From Rikenellaceae bacterium (GTDB lineage: Bacteria > Bacteroidota > Bacteroidia > Bacteroidales > Rikenellaceae), in assembly GCA_020859745.1 (NCBI GenBank), contig JAJBVQ010000111.1, positions 1 to 16,599 on the forward strand: DNA of 16,599 nucleotides. The letters run 5' to 3'. A program made the translations under genes and the position numbers. The notes under the pieces were generated by a model. It saw only the letters and a list, made by a program, of their open reading frames with translations. It was not told the DNA's origin and made no database searches. The first letter of the stretch is position 1. Every line of letters begins with the position of its first letter. Shown piece by piece: positions 7,350 through 13,860 of the stretch.

Positions 7350-7425
7350 GCCGGAGCTTGCGGAGGTATGCAATCGAGGCGCTTTGGGCGCCTTATTGCA
7401 GGCCTTCGCGGGGCGAAGCTCCGGC
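7350..7425 (+). repeat. Long palindromic element, copy F, with changed arms
   Basis: GCCGGAGCTT (7350-7359) pairs with AAGCTCCGGC (7416-7425). Relative to copy A, CA became TT on the left and TG became AA on the right, so pairing is kept. The interior is a second nested hairpin: TGCAAT (7369-7374) pairs with ATTGCA (7395-7400), enclosing AGGCGC and GCGCCT. Confidence 0.75.
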
Positions 7426-7454
7426 CTGTCCGCTGCCGCGGGAACTTTTTCCCC

Positions 7455-7507
7455 GCCGCAGCCAGCGGGGACTGCGACAGCTGGCCTTCGCCCGGGGTGG
7501 CTGCGGC
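7455..7507 (+). repeat. Long palindromic element, copy G
   Basis: GCCGCAGCCA (7455-7464) pairs with TGGCTGCGGC (7498-7507), a compensated G-to-C variant of copy A. The CCCGGGG bulge sits just before the right arm. The element lies downstream of the rodA stop and could also stabilise the 3' end of that transcript. Confidence 0.75.
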
Positions 7508-7543
7508 CTGACCCGCTGACGAAGAGTCTCAACGCACTCCCCG

Positions 7544-9016
7544 TCAAAGCAGTTTCCGGGCGCTCTCGTCGTACTGCGAGGCGTCGAGCCGGATGGCGAC
7601 GAACAGCAAAATCGTAAAGGCCATCAAACTGGAACCGCCGTAGCTGAAGAAGGGCAACGGAATCCCCACCACCGGAAACAATCCAATGGTCATCCCGATA
7701 TTGATGGCGAAGTGCATGAAGAAGATGGCGGCGACGCTGTAACAATAGATCCGCCCGAACGGCTCTTTCTGCCGCTCGCCCATCCGCATCAGCCGCAGAA
7801 TCAGGAACAGGAAAAGCACCACCACACCCAGCGTCCCGACAAAGCCCCATTCCTCGCCCACGGTGCAGAAAATGAAGTCGGTACTCTGCTCAGGCACGAA
7901 GCTGAAACGGGTCTGGGTGCCACCGAGGAACCCTTTGCCGAGGAAACCGCCGGAGCCGATGGCGATCTTGGACTGGATGACATTGTAACTCCACCCGTGG
8001 GGGTCGTTCTCGATGCCCAGCAGGTCGAGGATGCGTTTCTGCTGGTGGATCTGGAGCACGTTGTCGAAGACGTAATCGACCACGCCGGTGAACAGCACGG
8101 CCCCGGCGAACAGCAGGGCGAACTGCCACAGGTTGGGCAGATGCCGCCGCACGGCGTACCGCACCAGCCACGGCACTGACAACGCCACCCCGGCCAGCAT
8201 GGCGTGGTATAAGTTAACGCGCACCCCGACCAAAGGGAGCAGCACGAAAACGGCGATCCCCAGCAACAGCACCAGAGCCAGGTAGCGCCCGGTGTCGCGC
8301 CAGTTCCGGTTGGCGATTCCCTGCGCCAGCAGGCACAGCAGCAGGACGATGAACAGGATCGGCAGGGGTTCGAGCAAAAAGGAGATGATGAACAGGAAGA
8401 TCAGCATCAGCGCTACCACGTACAAGGCGGAACCGAACCCTTCGCGATAAAGCATCAGGAAGAAGGCGGCGAAGACCATGGCGGAACCGGTGTCGTTCTG
8501 GGCGAGGATCAGCAGCACGGGAATGCCGATAATCAGCCCGATATAGTAGAGCGCTTTCCCCGACCTGAGGTTGAAGTTGTAGGCGCTCATATACCGGGCC
8601 AGGGCCAGCGCGGTGACGAATTTCATGAACTCGGCGGGCTGTATCTTGACGGGCCCGAAAACGAGCCACGCGCGAGCGCCGTTGACCTCCTGCCCGAAGA
8701 GCAGCACGAAGAGCATCACGGCGAGCATCGCGAAGTAGAAGGGATAGGCGAGCATGTGCCAGTATTTCCCGTCGATCAGCAGGATCGACACGGCGATGAA
8801 GAAGCTGATGCCGATCCAGAGCATCTGCATGCCGTAGCGCTGGGTGAGGTCGAAGATGCCGGCCTGCTCTTCGTTGAAGACGGCGGCGTAGATGTTCATC
8901 CACCCGAAAAAGACCATCAGGACGTAGATCCCGACGGTCCACCAGTCTATGTCGGAGGCGAACAGGCGGCCCCCGGCGCCGGCACCTGCGGCGAGTTTAT
9001 TTGCCTCGTTTGTCAT
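7544..9016 (-). CDS. rodA: Peptidoglycan glycosyltransferase RodA (SEDS family)
   Basis: RodA polymerises lipid II into glycan strands for side-wall growth and works in the inner membrane with PBP2 under MreBCD control. The 490-residue protein is polytopic. SEDS motifs include KIQPAEFMKF (124-133), AQNDTGSAMVF (172-182), FSFVPEQSTDFIFCTVGEE (381-399 region) with the catalytic-type Asp in STD at about 380, and GIPLPFFSYGGSS (451-463). A long insert around residues 320-350 (IHQQKRILDLLGIENDPHGW) is normal for RodA rather than FtsW and supports the assignment. The ATG at 9014-9016 lies inside the end of mrdA, giving a 20-bp overlap and probable translational coupling. No terminator with a T-tract follows; a long palindrome lies 37 bp downstream. 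Confidence 0.96.
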   Translation of the reverse strand: MTNEANKLAAGAGAGGRLFASDIDWWTVGIYVLMVFFGWMNIYAAVFNEEQAGIFDLTQRYGMQMLWIGISFFIAVSILLIDGKYWHMLAYPFYFAMLAVMLFVLLFGQEVNGARAWLVFGPVKIQPAEFMKFVTALALARYMSAYNFNLRSGKALYYIGLIIGIPVLLILAQNDTGSAMVFAAFFLMLYREGFGSALYVVALMLIFLFIISFLLEPLPILFIVLLLCLLAQGIANRNWRDTGRYLALVLLLGIAVFVLLPLVGVRVNLYHAMLAGVALSVPWLVRYAVRRHLPNLWQFALLFAGAVLFTGVVDYVFDNVLQIHQQKRILDLLGIENDPHGWSYNVIQSKIAIGSGGFLGKGFLGGTQTRFSFVPEQSTDFIFCTVGEEWGFVGTLGVVVLFLFLILRLMRMGERQKEPFGRIYCYSVAAIFFMHFAINIGMTIGLFPVVGIPLPFFSYGGSSLMAFTILLFVAIRLDASQYDESARKLL

Positions 9017-10823
9017 ACATCGGATAGGCTATGTTCATCTCTTTGATCTGGCGCACCATGTCTGGACGCCGGATGGTGTCGGTCAGGTATTGTTCCACCA
9101 GCAGGCTGGCGATGGGCGCGGCGGCGGTGGCCCCCCAGCGGCCGTGCTCGACGTAGACCGAGACGACGATCTTGGGATTGTTGCGCGGCGCGAAGCAGAG
9201 GAAGGTGGAGTGGTCGGCCCCGGAGGGGTTCTGGGCGGTGCCGGTCTTGCCGCAGATGTCGAGGCCGGGCACGGCGAAACGGGTCGCGGTACCGGCCACG
9301 TTAACGGCTTCGTACATCCCTTCGACGATGGGGTCGAAGTGTTTGGGGTCGACTTTGGTGTAGTGTTTCTCGTAGAACCGGGCGTCGATGGAGTCGCGGC
9401 CGGCGATCTTCTTGACTACATGTGGAATGTAGTAGTATCCCCGGTTGGCGATGGTGGCCCCGAGGTTGGCCACCTGCAACGGGGTCACGCCCAATTCGCC
9501 CTGCCCGATGGCCAGCGAGAGGACGGTCAGGGAGTTCCAGCTGCCGCGGTAACGGCGGCCGTAATATTCGGAGGTGGGCACGTAGCCGGAAAGTTCGTCC
9601 CAGAAGTCGGACTCCAGTTTGCGCCCGAAGCCGAAGCTCCGCACGTATTCGTACCATTTGTCGAAGCCGCCTTTGGTGATGCCGCCGTAGGCGCGGTTAT
9701 CGACGATGTCGCGGAACACGTAGCAGAAGTAGGCGTTGCAGGAGTTGGCGGTGGCCTGGATGAGGTTCAGGGGCGAGAAGTGGTTGTGGCACTTGACGCC
9801 GCGACCGATGGTGTACCCGCCGTGGCAGGGGTGCAGGTCGGAGGGCTTGGCGACTCCTTCCTGAAGCCCGATCAGGCCGTTGACGACTTTGAAGGTCGAT
9901 CCGGGGGGGTAGCGGGACATCACGGCGCGGTTGAAAAGGGGGTGCCGGGGATTCCGCAGCAGCTCCATGTAGTTGTTCCCCAGGTCCCGCCCGACGAGTT
10001 TGTCGGGGTCGTAGGAGGGGGAACTGGCCATCACGAGGATCTCGCCGGTGGCGGGCTCGATGGCCACGACGGAACCGACTTTGCCTTCGAGCAGCTCTTC
10101 GGCGAGCTGTTGCAGGCCGGCGTCGATGGTGCAGGTGATGGCCTGCCCGGGCACGGGCAATGTATCGTACCGCCCCTCGGCATAGGAGCCTTGGGGCATG
10201 CCGTGGACGTCGACGAGTTCGACTTTCACGCCTTTGGTGCCGCGCAGGTACTCTTCGTAGGATTTCTCGATGCCGCTCTTGCCGATGTAGTCGCCCATGC
10301 GGTAGTAGGGGTCGCGTTTGATAGTGGCTTCATCGACTTCGTTGATATACCCCAGGAGGTTCCCGGCGATTTTCCGGGGGTAGGTCCGGGAGGTGCGATA
10401 CTGGGTGTAGAAGCCGACCAGGTGCCGCTCGTCGAGTTTGAGTTTGACCTCTTTGGGCAGCTGCTTGAAGATCATGGATGGCCGCCGCTTGGAGTATTTT
10501 TCGGCTTTGTCGAGCGCTTTGCGGATGTCGGGCACGGTGACGCCGAGGGTGGAGGCGAGGTATGCGGTGTCGAAGGGTTCGACGTCGCGGGGAATGACCA
10601 TCAGGTCGTAGGATTCGGTGCTCTGGACGAGAAATTCGCCGTTGCGGTCGTAAACTTCCCCGCGCGGTGGGTATTGCACCATGTACCGCATGGCGTTGTT
10701 GCGGGCGGAGTCTTTGTAGTCGCTGTCGATGACCTGCAACCAGAAGAGGCGCCCGATTATCACGAGCACCACGACGAGCAGGCTGAGCTGGAGTATCTTT
10801 TCACGGGTGTATCCGGTGTTCAT
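8997..10823 (-). CDS. mrdA: Penicillin-binding protein 2 (class B transpeptidase)
   Basis: PBP2 cross-links the glycan strands made by RodA during elongation and is the target of mecillinam-type beta-lactams in other bacteria. The 608-residue protein has one N-terminal membrane anchor (about 10-29) and a periplasmic pedestal beginning YPPRGEVYDRNGEFL (51-65). The transpeptidase domain carries all three active-site motifs: STFK (Ser309, Lys312), SCN (361-363) and KTGT (526-529). A Cys/His cluster follows the SxxK motif (HPCHGGY at 331-337, VKCHNH at 343-348); some PBP2 proteins bind zinc near here, and a zinc or disulfide role is only inferred. The ATG is at 10821-10823. mrdA overlaps rodA by 20 bp, and a 1032-bp repeat block separates it from mreD. 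I found no clear promoter directly upstream. Confidence 0.97.
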   Translation of the reverse strand: MNTGYTREKILQLSLLVVVLVIIGRLFWLQVIDSDYKDSARNNAMRYMVQYPPRGEVYDRNGEFLVQSTESYDLMVIPRDVEPFDTAYLASTLGVTVPDIRKALDKAEKYSKRRPSMIFKQLPKEVKLKLDERHLVGFYTQYRTSRTYPRKIAGNLLGYINEVDEATIKRDPYYRMGDYIGKSGIEKSYEEYLRGTKGVKVELVDVHGMPQGSYAEGRYDTLPVPGQAITCTIDAGLQQLAEELLEGKVGSVVAIEPATGEILVMASSPSYDPDKLVGRDLGNNYMELLRNPRHPLFNRAVMSRYPPGSTFKVVNGLIGLQEGVAKPSDLHPCHGGYTIGRGVKCHNHFSPLNLIQATANSCNAYFCYVFRDIVDNRAYGGITKGGFDKWYEYVRSFGFGRKLESDFWDELSGYVPTSEYYGRRYRGSWNSLTVLSLAIGQGELGVTPLQVANLGATIANRGYYYIPHVVKKIAGRDSIDARFYEKHYTKVDPKHFDPIVEGMYEAVNVAGTATRFAVPGLDICGKTGTAQNPSGADHSTFLCFAPRNNPKIVVSVYVEHGRWGATAAAPIASLLVEQYLTDTIRRPDMVRQIKEMNIAYPMYDKRGK

Positions 10824-11066
10824 GGTCTGTCTGTCCTTCTTATTGCTTCCGGGGCAACGATGGCTCTGGCGGCCAAAAGTCCGGCGTTTTTGTTTTCGGC
10901 GCGGCAGACGGTGGCTGTCTTAATGGTCTGCCATTACCCTATTCGGGCCGACCTGCCCCCTCGGAGCGCGCTATTCACTCTCGGGTTCGGCCTCGCGCCG
11001 CCCCCCGGCAGCTTCGCTGCCCGGCGCTGAGGCCGCCGCTGGCGCGGGAATACAACTCTATTCGTC

Positions 11067-11113
11067 CGCAGCCTGCGGAGGACAAACGAGCTTCGCGAGT
11101 TCAGCCCTCCGCC
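11067..11113 (+). repeat. Partial long palindromic element, copy H, right arm lost
   Basis: CCGCAGCC and GCGGAGG open the copy and GCCCTCCGCC closes the inner stem. The CCGGGG bulge and right arm are replaced by unrelated sequence. The apical part CGAGC-TTC-GCGAG (11087-11099) matches that at 13610-13622 apart from the loop. Confidence 0.6.
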
Positions 11114-11331
11114 TTAGGCGAAGTATACTCCCGGTTCGAGTGCCGAGCGGCACCTGCGGCCTGACTGCTGCCGCGCAGCCGTTAGCTGTACTACAATATC
11201 GCCCCCCCGAAGCGGCAAAGCGGCTTGGGCGCGGCTCACCGCTGACGCGCAGCCGTTGGCTGTTTTACCGGCTGTAACTACCCTGTTCGAGCCGTATACG
11301 CCCCCTCGGGGCGTTCACTACTGACGCGTCT

Positions 11332-11347
11332 GCGACCGCAAGGTCGC
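11332..11347 (+). repeat. GCAA-loop hairpin, second copy
   Basis: GCGACC, loop GCAA, GGTCGC, identical to the hairpin at 3698-3713 and in the same orientation. The surrounding sequence differs, so it behaves as an independent module. Confidence 0.6.
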
Positions 11348-11395
11348 GCGGGCCAGCGTTTCTTACCGGAACGCATTGCTTGCTCTTTCGTTTTT

Positions 11396-11443
11396 GGGCG
11401 CCCCTGCCCCCCCGGGGGCGCCCGGCGTTCCTTACCGGAACGC
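11396..11443 (+). repeat. Capped GC hairpin plus short-loop hairpin, variant
   Basis: GGGCGCCCC (11396-11404) pairs with GGGGCGCCC (11415-11423) around a C-rich loop. GCGTTCC (11425-11431), loop TTACC and GGAACGC (11437-11443) follow. This is the same double-hairpin layout as 596-646 and 3992-4041, with GCGCC in place of GCCGCC and TTAC in place of TGAC. Confidence 0.65.
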
Positions 11444-11468
11444 GCTACTCGCTCTCCCAGCCTCGGGC

Positions 11469-11550
11469 AGCAGCCAGCGGAGGCCCAAAGGAGCGAAAGC
11501 GAGTGTTGCGGCCCTCCGCACCGGGGGATGCGGGCCGACCGCTGACGCGG
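11469..11550 (+). repeat. Long palindromic element, copy I, degenerate right arm, with TGAC hairpin
   Basis: GCAGCCAGCGGAGG is followed by the apical GGAGC-GAAA-GCGAG (11490-11503), then GCCCTCCGCACCGGGGG. The right outer arm (ATGCGGGC) no longer pairs well. The usual flank CCGC-TGAC-GCGG follows at 11539-11550. Confidence 0.6.
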
Positions 11551-11578
11551 AAACTCAACTTTTCGTTCTCTTGTTCCC

Positions 11579-11619
11579 GGGCGCCCCGCCCCCCTCCGGG
11601 GCGCCCGCCGCTGGCGCGG
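11579..11619 (+). repeat. Capped GC hairpin plus TGGC-loop hairpin
   Basis: GGGCGCCCCG (11579-11588) pairs perfectly with CGGGGCGCCC (11597-11606). CCGC (11608-11611), loop TGGC and GCGG (11616-11619) follow directly. The order of the two hairpins is the same as in the other capped units. Confidence 0.65.
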
Positions 11620-11650
11620 AAACCATGCAATTCGCTCTCTTGGGTTCGGA

Positions 11651-11725
11651 CCGAAGCCAGCGGAGGGGGCGGCAATTTATTGCGGCCCTCCGCCCGGGGT
11701 GGCTCCGGCCTGACCGCTGACGCGG
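11651..11725 (+). repeat. Long palindromic element, copy J, with TGAC hairpin
   Basis: CCGAAGCCA (11651-11659) pairs with TGGCTCCGG (11700-11708) with one mismatch. The inner stem GCGGAGGG pairs with CCCTCCGC, and the CCGGGG bulge follows. The flank continues into CCGC-TGAC-GCGG (11714-11725). It is the copy nearest to the 3' end of mreD. Confidence 0.75.
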
Positions 11726-11855
11726 GAACAGAGCTGCTTCCCTCTCGGGTGCAGGCCGCGCCATTCGCTTTTTGGGTTTGGCATGCGGTGCCTTCGGGCA
11801 CACCGATAGAACCGCAATTACCCTAAAGAACCGGACAAACGACAACGGGCTTCCC

Positions 11856-12368
11856 CTACACTTTCAGCTGCGTGTGCACGAAAGGCAGGTGCAGGAAATA
11901 TATGATCCCGACACTGAACGCCGAGCTGAGCACGATCCGCAGGGTAATGACCCACGCGCTGCCGGAGAGGTCTTCGAGGATGAAGAAGGGAATGTCGAAC
12001 AGCAGCACCATCACGGCGAGGTAACGCAAAAACCGTCCGGTACCCACCCTTCCGGCGGTGGGTATTCCGCCTTCGTAAACGAGGTCTTTGCCGAGCAGCA
12101 GCCCCACAACGGTCGGCCGCACGAAAGCGAGCCAGGTGGAGGCGATGGTCTGGAGCCCGGCGGTGCCGGACATGAAATCGACGGCGGCCCCGGTCCCGAA
12201 CCCGAGCATGAGCAGCATCCAACCGGGCATGTCGAGCGGCAGCAGAATGATGAACATAATGTATATGTAGGGGTTCACCACTCCGCCGAGGTTGATGTTG
12301 TCGAAGACGAACTCCTGCAACACGAGCAGGAGCAGGAAAATGGCGGCGTATTCGAGGAATCGGATCAC
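11856..12368 (-). CDS. mreD: Rod shape-determining protein MreD
   Basis: MreD is a small polytopic inner-membrane protein of the elongation complex, helping to link MreB and MreC to PBP2/RodA. The 170-residue sequence is mostly hydrophobic, with about five or six membrane segments: near residues 6-21, 34-48, 50-65, 70-92, 112-132 and 140-160. It also has the charged spots typical of the family, such as AAVDFMSGTAGLQTIAS (61-77). The start is GTG at 12366-12368, overlapping the mreC stop as GTGA, so translation is probably coupled. Similarity within MreD is weak in general; identification rests on size, topology and position directly after mreC. Confidence 0.9.
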   Translation of the reverse strand: MIRFLEYAAIFLLLLVLQEFVFDNINLGGVVNPYIYIMFIILLPLDMPGWMLLMLGFGTGAAVDFMSGTAGLQTIASTWLAFVRPTVVGLLLGKDLVYEGGIPTAGRVGTGRFLRYLAVMVLLFDIPFFILEDLSGSAWVITLRIVLSSAFSVGIIYFLHLPFVHTQLKV

Positions 12369-13225
12369 GGGCGGCCTCCTTCCTGCTGCTGGCCGATCTC
12401 GGCGTTCCCGACGGTGGCCTCCAACGCGCGGCGCTCTTCCTGTTCGAGATACCGCACGGCATAAACGTACCGGATCCGGGCCAGGTCGGCAAAGAGTTTG
12501 ACGCGCACTTTATAGAAGGTGCCGTTGACCATCTCGAAACTCCCGACGGTGCCGATGGGCTGGTCGGGCGGGAAGATGTAGGAGTAGTTGGTGGTCACGA
12601 CGGTGTCGCCGACTTGCATGTCGGCGTATTTGGGGATCTCGTCGAGGATCACTTCGCGGTGGCTCAGGCCGTCCCAGTAGATGGATCCGGCGAAGTCGCT
12701 CCCTTTGATGCACCCGCTGGTGCGGAATTCCTTGGCGTTGAGTATGGACACGGCGACGGAGAAGTGTTCGGAACAGTTGACGACGTACCCGACGATACCG
12801 TCGTCGGTGATGAGGGCCATCTCAGGCTCGATGCCGTCGAGGGTGCCGCGGTCGATGGTGATGTAGTTCTCCCGTTTGCTGATGCTGTTGCGGATCACGC
12901 GGGCGGGCTGGTACTGGTAGTATTGCAGTCCGGGCACGCTGTCGGTGCGGGAAAAGAGGGTGTCGGCGTGCAGGTGGGCGCTCATCCGGCTCCGGAGCCG
13001 GGCGATCTCCTCCACCAGACGCTCGTTCTCGCTGCGCAGGCCGAAGTAGCCGCTGACGTCGGCGATCTTGTCGTAGATGCCGCTGACCAACCGGTTCGAG
13101 GCCCCGGCGATCCGGGCTTTCTGGTAGACGTTGCCGTGCAGGAACACACTGATGGCTATCGCTTCGAGGGCGATAAACAGGAGCACGTAGTGGATCCGCT
13201 TGAGGAATAATAATAACTTCAGCAA
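12365..13225 (-). CDS. mreC: Rod shape-determining protein MreC
   Basis: MreC is a bitopic periplasmic scaffold that forms filaments and activates PBP2/RodA. The 286-residue protein has a short cytoplasmic tail, one membrane segment (about 11-29) and a predicted coiled coil (about 60-82, LRSENERLVEEIARLRSRM). The beta-rich MreC domain follows, with ARVIRNSISKRENYITIDRG, MALITDDGIVGYVVNCSEHFS and GDTVVTTNYSYIFPPDQPIGTV. The last of these is the usual GDxVxTSGxxxxFPxGxxIG region. The only possible start in frame is TTG (13223-13225); an in-frame TAA lies 15 bases upstream with no ATG or GTG between. It overlaps mreD by 4 bp, and a 720-bp repeat-filled gap separates it from mreB. Confidence 0.95.
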   Translation of the reverse strand: MLKLLLFLKRIHYVLLFIALEAIAISVFLHGNVYQKARIAGASNRLVSGIYDKIADVSGYFGLRSENERLVEEIARLRSRMSAHLHADTLFSRTDSVPGLQYYQYQPARVIRNSISKRENYITIDRGTLDGIEPEMALITDDGIVGYVVNCSEHFSVAVSILNAKEFRTSGCIKGSDFAGSIYWDGLSHREVILDEIPKYADMQVGDTVVTTNYSYIFPPDQPIGTVGSFEMVNGTFYKVRVKLFADLARIRYVYAVRYLEQEERRALEATVGNAEIGQQQEGGRP

Positions 13226-13492
13226 CTCGGTTGGTTTTTAACTAAAGGCCCGGACAGGGGGCGCTGCCGCCGTCTGTCCGACCGGCTGTAACGATCCGCC
13301 CTGTACCGGCACGTTCCGCAGTCCTTTTCGCCGGCAACCGCTTCCCTTTTTCAGTCATGTGCAGACGCCCGCTACATTTTTTACAACGGCTGAAGCCCGG
13401 AGACGGCTGTCAGGCCGAAAAGAAAATCCTACGGTTAATAATTCAACTCGGAGCCTGCGGTGCCGCTGGGCACTCCAGCCGGGCTGTAACTA

Positions 13493-13540
13493 CCCTATGT
13501 TGCAGCCCTGCGCCGGGGGTGGCTCCGGGCTGACATAGGG
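13493..13540 (+). repeat. Truncated long palindromic element, copy K
   Basis: CCCTATGT (13493-13500) pairs with ACATAGGG (13533-13540), and CAGCCC (13503-13508) pairs with GGGCTG (13527-13532). The right half (GGGGGTGGCTCCGGGCTGA) is family-like. The left half of the usual element is missing and its place is taken by sequence that still pairs. Confidence 0.6.
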
Positions 13541-13586
13541 AGATCATGTCACAAAATCATACGGTTATCTAGCATGTTTTGTTCGT

Positions 13587-13668
13587 CCCGCAGCCAGCGG
13601 AGGCGCAAACGAGCTACGCGAGTTGCAGCCCTCCGCCCGGGGTGGCTGCGGGCTGACCGCTGACGCGG
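13587..13668 (+). repeat. Long palindromic element, copy L, the most complete, with TGAC hairpin
   Basis: The outer arms CCCGCAGCCA (13587-13596) and TGGCTGCGGG (13643-13652) and the inner GCGGAGG/CCTCCGC pair perfectly. The one-sided CCGGGG bulge is present. The apical hairpin is GCAA, a bulged A, then CGAGC-TAC-GCGAG (13610-13622) and TTGC. The flank CCGC-TGAC-GCGG lies at 13657-13668. Confidence 0.8.
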
Positions 13669-13722
13669 AAACTTAATTTTAACCGTACGGTTTTATCACT
13701 GTACCGCACTGCCCTTTAGGAA

Positions 13723-13754
13723 CTGCGGCGAGCGCAGCGAGCCGGGGGCCGCAG
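13723..13754 (+). repeat. Short palindromic element, copy M
   Basis: CTGCGGC (13723-13729) pairs with GCCGCAG (13748-13754). The apical part is CGAGC-GCA-GCGAG (13729-13741), and CCGGGG lies just before the right arm. The family layout is kept but the inner stem is missing. Confidence 0.6.
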
Positions 13755-13792
13755 CTCGGGCGGGAATATAATTAACAACTCTTCGTTCGAGT

Positions 13793-13860
13793 TTAGCCCG
13801 GAGCCAGCGTTGGGCAAAACCGCAGGTTGCAGCCCTGCGCCTAGGGTGGCTCCGGGCTAA
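13793..13860 (+). repeat. Long palindromic element, copy N, with 14-bp arms
   Basis: TTAGCCCGGAGCCA (13793-13806) pairs perfectly with TGGCTCCGGGCTAA (13847-13860). The interior is AGCGTTGGGCAAAACCGC, then GTTGCAGCCCTGCGCC, then TAGGG before the right arm. It lies 86 bp from the mreB stop codon. Confidence 0.75.

Larger units (their letters stand above)
7063..7543. other. Non-coding gap between rodA and gpsA with two palindromic elements
   Basis: These 481 bases hold no convincing gene. The part nearest gpsA (about 7080-7200) is AT-richer and presumably carries the gpsA promoter. The part nearest rodA holds two adjacent long hairpins (7350-7425 and 7455-7507). They are separated by the family flank CCTGTCCGCTGCCGCGGGAAC, and the second is followed by CCTGACCCGCTGACGAAG. 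Confidence 0.65.
10824..11855. other. Non-coding block between mreD and mrdA, a mosaic of palindromic modules
   Basis: These 1032 bases interrupt what is normally a compact mre-mrdA-rodA operon, and no real gene is present. Visible modules include GGCAGAC/GTCTGCC (10903-10932), a GGCAGC-TTC-GCTGCC hairpin (11008-11022), a partial long hairpin (about 11067-11113) and GTGCC-GAGC-GGCAC (11140-11153). AAGCGGC-AAA-GCGGCTT (11210-11226) and GCGACC-GCAA-GGTCGC (11332-11347) follow, then two capped GC hairpins (11396-11443 and 11579-11619) and two long hairpins (11469-11550 and 11651-11725). Linkers of the form CTATTCGCTCTCTCGGGTTCGG and GGCTGTAACTACCCTGTTCG join the modules. No CAAAnnTA box was seen near mrdA. 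Confidence 0.7.

Noticed and set aside
7063..7543. tRNA gene or riboswitch in the rodA-gpsA gap
   Set aside because: No cloverleaf with a T-loop GTTCGANTC in the right place and no known riboswitch core was recognised. The structure is explained by two repeat-family hairpins.
8949..11030. A 693-codon open frame on the plus strand opposite mrdA
   Set aside because: It mirrors PBP2 codons (long runs of Gly, Val, Asp, His) and has no recognisable domain. PBP2 on the minus strand has all active-site motifs.
10824..11855. Integron attC sites or a cassette array
   Set aside because: The palindromes have a one-sided bulge, but RYYYAAC/GTTRRRY core sites are missing. There are no cassette genes and no integrase.
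13793..13860. The long hairpins as ordinary Rho-independent terminators
   Set aside because: None of those examined is followed by a clear T-tract on the transcribed strand. They have a conserved one-sided bulge, and several lie between genes of one operon. Only 4458-4501 meets terminator criteria.
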